Positions 49,761 to 58,964 of a stretch of 64,000 nt of DNA are shown piece after piece (within the stretch, counting starts at the first letter, position 1; every line of letters begins with the position of its first letter). This stretch comes from CAZBNB01 sp964493245 (GTDB lineage: Bacteria; Pseudomonadota; Gammaproteobacteria; Legionellales; Legionellaceae): positions 1 through 64,000 of the forward strand of contig CAZBNB010000008.1 of the NCBI GenBank assembly GCA_964493245.1, given 5' to 3'. The notes under the pieces are model-generated. The model saw only the letters and a program-made list of their open reading frames with translations. It made no database searches and was not told where the DNA came from. A program made the position numbers and the translations under genes.

Positions 49761-51596
49761 TCATACAACAGTCACTGCAAAAATGGCTTGAGTATGAGGG
49801 GCTTCTTTTACTAGCTGACAAGGCTCAAAATCGAGTGTCAAACGAGTGTAATATTTTGCACCAGGCTTATTCGTATCATCGATGTAACCCAACTCATATA
49901 AGAGTTCTTCTATCGATTGCATTTTTGTGTCGCGCCGTAAGTTTCCACCTAGTTTACTGTCGCTTAAACAATCCACATCTTCTTCTCTCAAATACTTGCG
50001 CTCGTATAAGCGCTTAACGGCTTCCAATTTATCTGTTTTTGAATGACGATGGCGGTTGTACTTGAGGCACCAAGAAGGTAAAACTGATTTTTTATACTCT
50101 TGGGTATCGCTTTCCCTATCAAAAGCGTATGACTTTAAACATTCGTTGACATCGGAGTTCAGTTCTAGCCTGCGTTTATTTACTGCTTTTTTTTCAGCCA
50201 AGGTTCTGTCTATCTGTTGAGATAAATATCTTTTACTATAATTATCGAGAGTCAGTTTACTCGTTTCAAAATCTTCCATCAAGATTGAGTTTTCTTCACT
50301 GTATCTATGCCATAAATCATTCATATTCTCAGGATCTCGAGCGCGGTAAAAAGAAACAATCTTGCATAAAAAATGGGCAGAAGATGCAACTTTAGATTCG
50401 TCTGTATTCGCTAATGCTTCAAATGCACACAATACCATAGCGGCTTTGTCATCTAAGTTCTGGCCAAGTATGAAGTTACGGATGACATTCAAAAAAGTAG
50501 GGTAATTTTCTTGAATGCATTTTAAAATAGCAAACATTTGGTAGAGTGATTTTATTTCTTGTTTGGTGTTAGCACGTTGTATCTTTTGAGTGAGATATAA
50601 ATTAGCTCTACTGGGTGGAGTAAATATTAGATAGCTCTCTTTTTCCAGAAAGTGCTTGTGTTCCGCAAGACAATAAAGTTGAATGGCGTCATCTAACTTT
50701 TCGGCTATTTTAGCGTCAGCGATCATTTGATGGGCGTGTTTTTTATAATGATTGTAATAATCTCTATCCTCAATACCCCGCCGGTTTAAAGGGCTACAAG
50801 GAGAGGCAGCTACTGTCGTGTTGTCTATGACCTCATGATCATCGGCCATATATGGTCTGATTTTTTCTATTTTTTTGGTTAGAAAATCAAGATCCTTTTT
50901 GCATTGTTCGATGCTTGCTTCACAACACCTAATCATTTCTTCGGTGAACTGAACGTGAGACTCCATTGTTTCGGACACAATCGATAAAATGGCCTCTCTC
51001 TCAGGATTGAAGCCTAATTTTTTTAGTTCTTCTTCTAAAGCAGACTTTCTTTTTTTAAGGTCGATTTGAGCACGAGCATTCGCGTTCACTCTTTCCATTT
51101 TTTGGGAGAGTGCATTGAGCTCTTCTTCACTTTGTAAGGAGACAATGTGATTTACAATCGCGAGCCAGTGTAAATCTGTTGATAGTTCATCGACTTTTTT
51201 GACAAGAAATTCATATTTGTTAGACAACAAAGACGTTTGAGTTATCAGTAAGTCCAATCCAGCCTCATCACTTTTTATGATGGCTTTGATAAAATACGTA
51301 TAAGCGAATAGCACAGCATCTTGTTTTATAGCACTACAACTGAGATAGGGTGTAACCTCTTTATCTAGGGCTGTTATCAAACTATTTTTTTTATTTAAAA
51401 AAGGGACTGTGCCTTCTATAGCCCGTATCTCGCTTCTACTTTTTGCCTTTTGTAATTTTGCAAGAGCATCATCATATAATGTCTTAGAATAAGGGTTCTC
51501 TTGTTGGATAGAATTTAGTTCTTTGATGGCATTGTGCCTTTTTTCTTCTCGTAATCTTTGTTTTTCAGCTTTTTCAGATGCGTTTTTCATGTTCAA
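49761..51596 (-). CDS. Large hypothetical coiled-coil protein
   Basis: No family is recognised. The 611 residues are highly charged and mostly helical; likely coiled coils are at about 1-70, 160-260 (QIDLKKRKSALEEELKKLGF, EQCKKDLDFLTKKIEKI) and 450-480. There are no membrane segments or signal peptide. The Lys/Glu-rich composition and size recall Legionellales effectors, but no secretion evidence exists in the sequence. Its 3' end meets a MITE. Confidence 0.72.
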   Translation of the reverse strand: MNMKNASEKAEKQRLREEKRHNAIKELNSIQQENPYSKTLYDDALAKLQKAKSRSEIRAIEGTVPFLNKKNSLITALDKEVTPYLSCSAIKQDAVLFAYTYFIKAIIKSDEAGLDLLITQTSLLSNKYEFLVKKVDELSTDLHWLAIVNHIVSLQSEEELNALSQKMERVNANARAQIDLKKRKSALEEELKKLGFNPEREAILSIVSETMESHVQFTEEMIRCCEASIEQCKKDLDFLTKKIEKIRPYMADDHEVIDNTTVAASPCSPLNRRGIEDRDYYNHYKKHAHQMIADAKIAEKLDDAIQLYCLAEHKHFLEKESYLIFTPPSRANLYLTQKIQRANTKQEIKSLYQMFAILKCIQENYPTFLNVIRNFILGQNLDDKAAMVLCAFEALANTDESKVASSAHFLCKIVSFYRARDPENMNDLWHRYSEENSILMEDFETSKLTLDNYSKRYLSQQIDRTLAEKKAVNKRRLELNSDVNECLKSYAFDRESDTQEYKKSVLPSWCLKYNRHRHSKTDKLEAVKRLYERKYLREEDVDCLSDSKLGGNLRRDTKMQSIEELLYELGYIDDTNKPGAKYYTRLTLDFEPCQLVKEAPHTQAIFAVTVV

Positions 51597-51650
51597 ATAA
51601 CTTTTTTATAGGGCCAAGTAAATTTTTATGATTATATCATATTTAGAGGC

Positions 51651-51814
51651 TAGGGTCTGTGCATCTCATTTTGTGTGTAGCGAAAATTCGCATGATTTGC
51701 TCAAATTTTAGCTTGAGTAAGGCGAATAGCCCGCTCTATTTTAACGAGTTCAAGCTGAAACTTGAGCAAATCATACGAATTTGCAGCCGTGGAAAGTGAG
51801 GTGCACAGACTCTA
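51651..51814. repeat. Family F palindromic element
   Basis: The ends TAGGGTCTGTGCATCTCA and TGAGGTGCACAGACTCTA are inverted, followed inwards by ATTCGCATGATTTGCTCAA and TTGAGCAAATCATACGAAT, another long inverted pair. The terminal unit is the same as the tandem 24-bp repeat at 5518-5589. It lies in the 357-bp gap upstream of an outer-membrane protein gene; no gene is present. Confidence 0.85.
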
Positions 51815-51953
51815 GAATAAAAAGTATTTACATGTTGGCAAAAGCTTTATAGTATGGTTTTCTGCATTTATCTATCAATGTCGAAAAAACCTAAAGAAAG
51901 CTTGGTGTTCAAAATATAGACGATTGATTAACATACGGATTTGAGAAGCAAAC

Positions 51954-52841
51954 ATGAAAAAAAATATTCAGACATTTCAAACAATTCTTATGACTTTAGC
52001 TCTCGCTTTGACAGTCACGGAGGCTACCAGTGCGCAAACTAATAAAGTAACATTGGAGCAATGGTCTGGTGTTTATTTTGGTGCGTATTTGGGTGGTGGG
52101 CAAGGGTATTCTTCCTCAACGTATAGTCAAGTTTCGCAAGCAACCTCAATAACGACTTCCACCGGTGGTGCTGTTCTTCCAAGCAATACAAGAGCAAGAA
52201 GTACGACATCGGGAGAGTTGACAGGATTGAATACCAACGCTGCCGTAGCGGATTTATTTATAGGTTATAATTATCATCATGATGATGCGAAGCTTCTTGT
52301 TGGTGCACAATTTGAAGGAACGGTTTTTAGTGATATAACAACAAAGTCAGCTAAAGTTCTCAATACGATGACGACGTCAACGAATGTGCTCACCGGTGTC
52401 AGCGTTTCAAACTATTCCTACAACGGCATTGTGACACGATATCAATTAGGTTCAATCTTATCTGTTGTTGCTCGTGCAGGCGTGTTGGCAAGACCAGATA
52501 CCTTGATTTATGGATTAATCGGACCAACCGAAGGCAATTTTTCTATTCCCGATGCGGTAGAGCCGACGTTTTTTAATTCAACACAATGGAAAATAGGAAT
52601 GAGTGCGGGCGGTGGATTTGAGCATAAATTAAATAAAAACTGGTCGATTCTTGCTGAGTATCGTTATCTTTATTTCAATAATATTAATAACACATCTACG
52701 CTCACGACACCTGCGTCAACTTCATCTTTTGGTAATGGGGCTGTCGTAAATAACACAACGACGACTTCTACTGTTGTGACCACTTGGAAGAATAATTTTT
52801 CTATGAATATTGGCAAGATAGGGGTGGCGTATCGATGTTAA
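51954..52841 (+). CDS. Outer-membrane beta-barrel protein
   Basis: This 295-residue precursor has a signal peptide (TILMTLALALTVTEATSA), then a barrel with the WSGVYFGAYLGGG start typical of the Omp25/OmpA-like 8-strand porin family, GYNYHHDDAKLLVGAQFEG, and aromatic last strands (WSILAEYRYLYFNN, SMNIGKIGVAYRC). The loops are Thr/Ser-rich, suggesting exposure and variability. The 3' end overlaps the longest reading of the next frame. Confidence 0.85.
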   Translation: MKKNIQTFQTILMTLALALTVTEATSAQTNKVTLEQWSGVYFGAYLGGGQGYSSSTYSQVSQATSITTSTGGAVLPSNTRARSTTSGELTGLNTNAAVADLFIGYNYHHDDAKLLVGAQFEGTVFSDITTKSAKVLNTMTTSTNVLTGVSVSNYSYNGIVTRYQLGSILSVVARAGVLARPDTLIYGLIGPTEGNFSIPDAVEPTFFNSTQWKIGMSAGGGFEHKLNKNWSILAEYRYLYFNNINNTSTLTTPASTSSFGNGAVVNNTTTTSTVVTTWKNNFSMNIGKIGVAYRC

Positions 52842-52918
52842 AAAATCCTCACCGTTCCCCTCTTTTTTTCAGCATCTACATGCTATACTGCATCATTCGA
52901 AATACAGACACGTTTGAA

Positions 52919-53314
52919 GTGAAATTGAAAATATTATTAAGTTGGTTTTTAATCCTCTGTTGCGCTACTGGTGTGGCGCAAGCGAATCATGTTGAAGAGC
53001 GCTATTTGTCGAATCCGCAAAAGCTTGAGTCAGCGTTGATGCATTGTCCTCAGCAGCATCCAGCAGGTATCACGTGTGATCAGCTCAATCATGTTGGTGA
53101 GACGGTTAACCGTTTGGTTGCCGAGTTACAAATGAATCCACAAGCGTATGGTTCATCCATTATCGCTTTACAAACAACACTTTCACAACAGTTGGTTTTA
53201 GCAAAACAGCAACCGTCTCCTCAATTGCAACAGCAAATTGCTCACAATCAGCAAACGCTTCGTGAACGTTTAAGCGTTATTAAGTGGTTGGAGTCACCGA
53301 GAAGATCACATTAA
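52919..53314 (+). CDS. Small exported protein upstream of surE
   Basis: This is a product of about 131 residues with a signal peptide (ILLSWFLILCCATGVAQA) and a short helical mature part with two cysteines (HCPQQHPAGITCDQLNHVGE) and Gln-rich helices. It is not assigned to a named family. The start is uncertain: GTG at 52919, TTG at 52925 and a longer ATG frame from 52835 overlapping the previous gene are all possible; the choice gives a normal signal peptide. It ends 18 bp before surE and probably belongs to its operon. Confidence 0.65.
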   Translation: MKLKILLSWFLILCCATGVAQANHVEERYLSNPQKLESALMHCPQQHPAGITCDQLNHVGETVNRLVAELQMNPQAYGSSIIALQTTLSQQLVLAKQQPSPQLQQQIAHNQQTLRERLSVIKWLESPRRSH

Positions 53315-53332
53315 GGAGTGAGTGGTTTCACT

Positions 53333-54091
53333 ATGAGAATATTAGTCAGTAATGATGATGGTGTATTAGCACGGGGCATCGCCGTTTTAAGTCGCGCTAT
53401 GACAACCATCGCCGAAATCGATGTGGTGGCGCCTGATAGAAATCGCAGTGGGGCAAGTAACTCATTGTCGCTTTTACGTCCATTAAGAATCAAACAATTG
53501 GACAATGGTGCATACAGCGTTGATGGTACGCCAACCGATTGTGTACACTTAGCGCTCACAGGGTATTTTGATTATCATTTTGATGTTGCGGTCTCAGGTA
53601 TTAATGATGGCGCAAACTTAGGTGATGATGTTTTGTATTCAGGTACTGTGGCTGCGGCTATGGAGGCGGCAAATTTAGGCGTACCAGCCATTGCTTTATC
53701 TATGCCTACCGCTGAAGTTTATCATTATGAAACTGCTGCTCATGTTGCTTTACAATTGGTAACACAAATACAACGCTCCGGTTTACCGGTAAAAACCCTT
53801 CTAAATGTGAATGTTCCTAATCTCCCGTTACAACAAATCAAAGGGATTCAAGTGACTCGTTTAGGAACACGCCACAATGCCGAGCCCACTTTTCCCGATG
53901 TTGATCCGCGTGGTGCGACTATTTATTGGATTGGACGACCAGGTACAGAATCAGACTCTGGTCCGGGAACTGATTTTCACGCAGTTGCGCATGGTTATGT
54001 TTCAGTCACACCTTTACATTTGGATATGACCCAGTATAAGGTTTTTGATCAGTTATCAACATGGATTCAAGGGATGCAATTAACATCATGA
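53333..54091 (+). CDS. surE: 5'/3'-nucleotidase SurE
   Basis: SurE is a metal-dependent survival phosphatase acting on nucleoside monophosphates. The 252-residue product begins MRILVSNDDG with the metal-binding Asp pair and has the DRNRSGASNS, SGINDGANLGDDVLYSGTVA and VNVPN motifs. The ATG at 53333 matches the family. It overlaps the next gene by ATGA. The order surE-yqaA-nlpD-rpoS is a stationary-phase cluster. Confidence 0.96.
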   Translation: MRILVSNDDGVLARGIAVLSRAMTTIAEIDVVAPDRNRSGASNSLSLLRPLRIKQLDNGAYSVDGTPTDCVHLALTGYFDYHFDVAVSGINDGANLGDDVLYSGTVAAAMEAANLGVPAIALSMPTAEVYHYETAAHVALQLVTQIQRSGLPVKTLLNVNVPNLPLQQIKGIQVTRLGTRHNAEPTFPDVDPRGATIYWIGRPGTESDSGPGTDFHAVAHGYVSVTPLHLDMTQYKVFDQLSTWIQGMQLTS

Positions 54092-54675
54092 TGAAGCTTT
54101 TTTCATATTTATATGACAAGACGATTGCCTGGTCGGCTCACCGGCATGCGCGTTACTATTTAGCGGGTGTGTCATTTACTGAATCCTGTTTTTTTCCTAT
54201 TCCGCCTGATGTGATGCTGATTAGTATGGGCCTGGCCTCGCCAATGCGAGCGTGGATAAATGCCTTAATCGCCACCATTTCCTCTGTTTCTGGCGGTATT
54301 TTGGGATACTGTATTGGCTTGTATGCCATGGATTTAGTCCTGCCTTACATTATGGCATCCTCAATGGCACCTAAATATTTACAACTCAAAGATTGGTTGG
54401 ACCATTGTAGTGTGTGGGTTATTATTTTGGCGGGCTTTACGCCTTTTCCTTATAAAATTTTTACCATTACAGCAGGTGCGATGAATATTCCGTTCGGATT
54501 GTTTGTATTGGGTTCGGTTATCGGTCGTGGCACACGTTTTTATTTGGTCTCTGGAATTTTGTACTATTTTGGTGATAGTTTAGGCCGACACTTGCGCCGT
54601 TATATCGATATCATTGGTTGGGCGGTACTCAGTGCGGTTGTAATCGGTGCGTGTGTTTATAAGTGGGTTCTGTAA
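54088..54675 (+). CDS. YqaA family (DedA/VTT-like) membrane protein
   Basis: This 195-residue inner-membrane protein has about four to five membrane segments and the VTT-type pattern (SFTESCFFPIPPDVMLISMG, AGFTPFPYKIFTITAGAMNI, LGSVIGRGTRFYLVSGILYY). It is often found where E. coli has pcm between surE and nlpD. DedA-superfamily members move lipid carriers or support membrane homeostasis. It starts in the surE stop (ATGA). Confidence 0.88.
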   Translation: MMKLFSYLYDKTIAWSAHRHARYYLAGVSFTESCFFPIPPDVMLISMGLASPMRAWINALIATISSVSGGILGYCIGLYAMDLVLPYIMASSMAPKYLQLKDWLDHCSVWVIILAGFTPFPYKIFTITAGAMNIPFGLFVLGSVIGRGTRFYLVSGILYYFGDSLGRHLRRYIDIIGWAVLSAVVIGACVYKWVL

Positions 54676-54681
54676 AAAAAC

Positions 54682-55407
54682 ATGGTGACGATTCGCTCTT
54701 TTTTTAAAAAGTACGCTGTTTTTGCTTTATGCTTCATTTTATTATCTGGGTGCGCGGATCGTTATCCACTGGCGCCAGTAGTGGGTCCAAGCTGGCAATC
54801 TCACTCTCAAGTGTCACGTTATGTTGTGCGACGTGGTGATACCTTATATTCCATTGCTTTTCGTTACGATAAAGATTATCGACAATTGGCCTTACTGAAC
54901 CATTTGCGCAGCCCTTATTTACTGTCTATTGGTCAAACCTTGATGTTGCAACCCCCTAGCCGATGGGAGCGAGCTGTCGCGGCGATTCGTTCGACCACAC
55001 CAACCAGATCCGTATCTACGGCTTATCCGCAATATCGCCGTCATTTTTTTAGTCGTTGGTCATGGCCTGCGAAAGGACGTGTGATGTCTGCTTTTGCGCC
55101 TCAGCAAGGTAAAAAAGGCATTGAAATCGCTGGACAAAAAGGTGCGCATATTTATGCTGCTCGATCAGGGGTGGTCGCATATGCCGGGAATGGGTTACAA
55201 GGTTATGGCAATTTGATTATCATCAAACATGATAGTCAATTATTGACAGCCTATGGTTACAATGCGCGTAATTTAGTGAGAGAAGGGCAATCTGTAAAGG
55301 CCGGTCAAGTAATCGCAGAAATGGGTGTGGTTGATCATCGATTTTATGGGGTACATTTTGAAATCCGCCAAGCAGGACAGCCGATTAATCCATTGAATTA
55401 TCTGTAG
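54682..55407 (+). CDS. nlpD: Murein hydrolase activator NlpD, lipoprotein
   Basis: NlpD activates amidase AmiC at the septum. The 241-residue lipoprotein has a lipobox at LLSGCADRY, one LysM domain (YVVRRGDTLYSIAFRYDKDY) and a C-terminal LytM/M23 domain. The M23 metal ligands are mostly missing (KGIEIAG and YGYNARN in place of the His/Asp motifs; only the last VHFEIR His remains), as expected for a non-catalytic activator. It is followed by rpoS, whose main promoter usually lies within nlpD. Confidence 0.94.
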   Translation: MVTIRSFFKKYAVFALCFILLSGCADRYPLAPVVGPSWQSHSQVSRYVVRRGDTLYSIAFRYDKDYRQLALLNHLRSPYLLSIGQTLMLQPPSRWERAVAAIRSTTPTRSVSTAYPQYRRHFFSRWSWPAKGRVMSAFAPQQGKKGIEIAGQKGAHIYAARSGVVAYAGNGLQGYGNLIIIKHDSQLLTAYGYNARNLVREGQSVKAGQVIAEMGVVDHRFYGVHFEIRQAGQPINPLNYL

Positions 55408-55456
55408 CGATTTGCTATTTTCTTTAATACTGGTATTACTTACTCATAGGTGAATC

Positions 55457-56515
55457 ATGCAAACAGATGAAGGATCATTTGTTGAAAAAGAAGGCCCCGA
55501 AGATGATGAATTAGACATCACCGTGTCTGATGAAGACGAGGGTGTTGATTTTGCCTTAGAATCGTTAGCCGAGGATGAGACCGAGGCTGAACCGAGTCGA
55601 GTTGAAGAAGCAGAGGTCGCAGCGCCTGATTTTGGTGATCGAGAGGCGTTTCCTTCTTACCAACCGCATGGCAAGCGTTTAGCGAAGGTGATGGATGCAA
55701 CACAGCTGTATCTTAATGAGATCGGTTTCTCACCTTTATTAAACGCAGAGGAAGAAGTGCACTATGCCACATTAGCATTACAAGGTGATGGGGCTGCACG
55801 CAAGAAAATGATCGAATCCAATTTACGTTTAGTGGTTAAGATTTCCAGACGTTATTTGAATAGAGGCTTGCCGTTACTTGATCTGATTGAAGAGGGTAAC
55901 TTGGGTTTGATGAAATCAGTCGAAAAATTTGATCCCAAACGTGGATTTCGTTTTTCAACATATGCTACGTGGTGGATTCGCCAAACCATTGAGCGTGCAT
56001 TAATGAATCAAACACGAACCATTCGATTACCAATCCATGTGCTAAAAGAATTGAACGTATATTTACGTGCTGCACGCCAGCTCACGCAAAAGCTTGATCA
56101 TGAGCCATCTCCAGAAGACATTGCTGAAATGCTTGATGTGCCGATTGAGGATGTTGAAAAATTATTTTGTTTAAATGACAAAGTGACGTCATTTGATACA
56201 CCCATTGGACATGATGAAAATAAATCATTACTAGACACGATCCCAGACGAAAACAGTGTTAACCCTGCTGTTTTACTGACGGATGAAAGCTTGCGCGCTC
56301 AAATCGAGGCATTGCTTGGCGAGCTGACAGACAATCAGCAGCAAGTGATTTCTAGACGCTTTGGTTTAAGAGGGTTTGAAAAGTCGACATTAGAAGAAGT
56401 CGGGGCTGAGATTAGTTTAACTCGCGAACGTGTGCGTCAAATTCAAGTAGAGGCGTTGCGTACCTTGCGTAAGCTCCTTGAGCGAGAGGGACTGACGCAA
56501 GACGATCTGTTGTGA
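55457..56515 (+). CDS. rpoS: RNA polymerase sigma factor RpoS
   Basis: This 352-residue stationary-phase sigma-70 family factor has an acidic N terminus, then region 1.2 (DATQLYLNEIGFSPLLNAEE), region 2 (RYLNRGLPLLDLIEEGNLGL, FRFSTYATWWIRQTIERALM), region 3 and region 4 with the helix-turn-helix (STLEEVGAEISLTRERVRQI). In Legionella and Coxiella RpoS controls the shift between growth and transmission forms. Genomic order and regions support RpoS over RpoD or RpoH. Confidence 0.96.
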   Translation: MQTDEGSFVEKEGPEDDELDITVSDEDEGVDFALESLAEDETEAEPSRVEEAEVAAPDFGDREAFPSYQPHGKRLAKVMDATQLYLNEIGFSPLLNAEEEVHYATLALQGDGAARKKMIESNLRLVVKISRRYLNRGLPLLDLIEEGNLGLMKSVEKFDPKRGFRFSTYATWWIRQTIERALMNQTRTIRLPIHVLKELNVYLRAARQLTQKLDHEPSPEDIAEMLDVPIEDVEKLFCLNDKVTSFDTPIGHDENKSLLDTIPDENSVNPAVLLTDESLRAQIEALLGELTDNQQQVISRRFGLRGFEKSTLEEVGAEISLTRERVRQIQVEALRTLRKLLEREGLTQDDLL

Positions 56516-56518
56516 GTT

Positions 56519-56710
56519 TTTGAGTGTTCATGCAATGGCTTCAATTTAAGGAAAAAATGCCGTCGTTGCCAGCCTCGCAAAGTAAACCAGAAAACAGAAC
56601 ATAAGAGTCCGAGATTGCTTTCGTCCCTTTACCTCTCACGACGAACCTTGTAAGTTGACGCCATTGAATGTTCACGGCCTCGTTCTTGAACCTCGGAAAA
56701 CGGTCAGATT
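56519..56710. repeat. Family G dispersed palindromic repeat
   Basis: GAGTGTTCATGCAATGGCTTCAA and TTGACGCCATTGAATGTTCAC-type inverted flanks enclose an unrelated middle. The right side then carries CTCGTTCTTGAACCTCGG, the reverse of the dispersed CCGAGGTTCAAGAGCGAG unit. It is related to 9776-10020 and lies between the convergent rpoS and barrel-protein genes. Confidence 0.65.
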
Positions 56711-56733
56711 TGCGTGTGGAGTGAACACTTACT

Positions 56734-57462
56734 TCAAAGCTCAACATTCAAACGAAGCCCTAACATGAGTGTATTTAATGAAGGGTTTCCTTGATCTGAG
56801 CCAGAGCCACTAATTGCCTCTCCGCTGCTATCTGTTTCGGCTTCATTTTGCGTAGCAGAGCCAAATACATGTAAATAACTGAATGATATTCCCCAATAAT
56901 CGCTTAAATGATACAAAAAGCCGACTTTAATTTCTGGGAAAATGCCACTTTGATCATAGAGACGGGTTAAACCGGTTTTCAACGCCTCTCGAACGGGGCC
57001 TGTTGTTTGATTATCAAGAAGGCGAAGCTGTTGGTTTTGAACCAAGAAACCCACATCGCCTAATACATCCAGGTACTCGAAACGGTAGATAAAATCAAAC
57101 AAAACGTCTGTGCCATTCAATTTGGTTTGCGCAGACCATTTGTCGTCGCGCAGTGAGACCATTTTTACACCACCATAATATCCCCAACCTGCTTCTAGAC
57201 CCATACCAAATTGGTCGTCTACTGGAAAGTACAACAATCCGCCTGAGGCACGCCCACCCCAAGGCTGTTTGGTGACGGTAGGCGAATGGCCATTGAATGA
57301 AAAAGGCATGTTTTGAATCCAATTATAAGCCCCCTCTACATTACCAAAAATAATATCGGGCATAATAAGAGACGTGTAATCGCCTGTTTCTCCTTTGGCA
57401 TACACGAGCGTATTGATACCAAAAAATAAAAAAATAGCGGCGATTAAATTTTTTTTCATCAA
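56734..57462 (-). CDS. Outer-membrane beta-barrel protein
   Basis: This 242-residue precursor has a signal peptide (KNLIAAIFLFFGINTLVYA) and a barrel of alternating aromatic strands (FGMGLEAGWGYYGGVKMVSL, VLFDFIYRFEYLDVLGDVGF, YWGISFSYLHVFG) ending in LNTLMLGLRLNVEL, the usual terminal strand pattern. It resembles Legionella outer-membrane proteins of about 25 kDa but no specific name is justified. It is convergent with rpoS. Confidence 0.82.
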   Translation of the reverse strand: MMKKNLIAAIFLFFGINTLVYAKGETGDYTSLIMPDIIFGNVEGAYNWIQNMPFSFNGHSPTVTKQPWGGRASGGLLYFPVDDQFGMGLEAGWGYYGGVKMVSLRDDKWSAQTKLNGTDVLFDFIYRFEYLDVLGDVGFLVQNQQLRLLDNQTTGPVREALKTGLTRLYDQSGIFPEIKVGFLYHLSDYWGISFSYLHVFGSATQNEAETDSSGEAISGSGSDQGNPSLNTLMLGLRLNVEL

Positions 57463-57519
57463 ATATCCTTATATCTTAAGAGAGACTCGGTTGAAAACGG
57501 ATAACTTAAAAACAGGTAA

Positions 57520-57560
57520 GTGTATACTCAAATCCAGCCGTTCCCCGGGATTCAAGCGTT
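57520..57560 (+). repeat. Dispersed repeat unit fragment
   Basis: GTATACTCAAATCCAGCCGT followed by TCCCCGGGATTCAAGCGTTC is a diverged copy of the dispersed unit. It touches the hmgA stop codon. Confidence 0.5.
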
Positions 57561-58799
57561 CTAAACAAACGCTTGCCAGCAATCGGTGTAATTCATTTGT
57601 CGTTTAGCGTGCTTCATGGCTGTATCGGTCACTAACCAAGGCTCTTTTGTTTCAAACATAAATGCCAATGTATCTTGATAGTACTGTGGTTCTAGCTTTT
57701 GTTGAATCGCTTTTTGATAAGAATCAACATCAGGTCCATGGCCGCTCATACAATTATGAATACTCACCCCACCGATTTCAAAACCTTCTTTTTTGGCATC
57801 ATACTCTCCTTTAACCAGGCCCATTAATTCATTCATGATATTACGATGAAAATAGGGAGGTCTAAAAGTATGATCAGCAACCATCCAACGAGGCGGGAAA
57901 ATGACAAAATCAATGTTTGCAACCCCTGGTATTTCGCTTTCAGAAGTAAGGACGGTAAAAATGGATGGATCTGGGTGATCAAAGCTTACTGTATTAATGG
58001 TATTAAAAAGGGATAAATCATAGCAATAGGGTGCATAATTTCCATGCCATGCTACCACATCTAAAGGTGAGCGATGGCGTGTGGCTTGCCAGAGGTGTTG
58101 TTGGTATTTACACAGTAACGTGACAGGTGAGGTTGTTTCTTTTTCAAAGGCGGCTTTGGGGTAAAGGAAATGACGAGGGTTGGCCAAACCGTTAGCACCC
58201 AGTGGTCCTAATGCTGGCAATGTAAAAGGTAAGCCTTGGTTTTCACAGATATAACCTGCCGCTGCTGTATCACATAACTCGACTTTAAACTTAATCCCGC
58301 GTGGTATAACCGCAATTTTTCCTGGGGTTAGATCCAGACGTCCCATCTCAGTATGTAAAATGATGTCACCTAAATAAGGAACCAGCAATAACTCACCATC
58401 GTGATCACTGAAATAGCGATCAGTCATGGAGTGATTGCATAAATAAAGAAAGGTATGTGCGGTTTTGTTGCCTGCTAAATGAAATAGTCCATCAACAAAA
58501 TCAACCGGCTGTGTTGGTAATAAAAAAGGAGCCCAGCGCAAAGGATTGGGAGCTTGTAGATCATCAAATTTTTGCACGATCGTTTTGCTATAAGGTATAA
58601 AGTCACTGTGTACAACCGACGGTAATTGACGGTACAACCAGCTGTGTAAGTTTACATGCCTTGGGCGTGTAAATGCACTGCCGCTGATTTGCTCTGCATA
58701 TAAGCCGTGTTGGCATTGTTGAGGGGAGTTTTGATTAGATGGTAAAGCACCGGCTAATGCTTCAGTTTGGTGATGGTTACCAAATCCAGATAAATACAT
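57561..58799 (-). CDS. hmgA: Homogentisate 1,2-dioxygenase
   Basis: This non-heme iron enzyme opens the homogentisate ring in tyrosine and phenylalanine breakdown. The 412-residue product has the N-terminal GFGNHHQTEALAGALP segment and the C-terminal iron site HRNIMNELMGL (His and Glu) and MSGHGPDVDSY (His). In Legionella, loss of this enzyme gives melanin-like pigment. No fumarylacetoacetase or maleylacetoacetate isomerase gene is adjacent. Confidence 0.96.
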   Translation of the reverse strand: MYLSGFGNHHQTEALAGALPSNQNSPQQCQHGLYAEQISGSAFTRPRHVNLHSWLYRQLPSVVHSDFIPYSKTIVQKFDDLQAPNPLRWAPFLLPTQPVDFVDGLFHLAGNKTAHTFLYLCNHSMTDRYFSDHDGELLLVPYLGDIILHTEMGRLDLTPGKIAVIPRGIKFKVELCDTAAAGYICENQGLPFTLPALGPLGANGLANPRHFLYPKAAFEKETTSPVTLLCKYQQHLWQATRHRSPLDVVAWHGNYAPYCYDLSLFNTINTVSFDHPDPSIFTVLTSESEIPGVANIDFVIFPPRWMVADHTFRPPYFHRNIMNELMGLVKGEYDAKKEGFEIGGVSIHNCMSGHGPDVDSYQKAIQQKLEPQYYQDTLAFMFETKEPWLVTDTAMKHAKRQMNYTDCWQAFV

Positions 58800-58964
58800 A
58801 ATTCAACTCCTATTTGATAAGGCGAGGTTGCTTCCTCAAAAAGCACAGAAAGTATAATGCTAGCAGCCTCTCTGGGTTAGATGCCATGTCATTTTCTTTA
58901 TTTGTATTGCATTGTATAATAGAAGACTTTAAACATCATCTATTTTTCAGGTGTGGGTGCGAGT

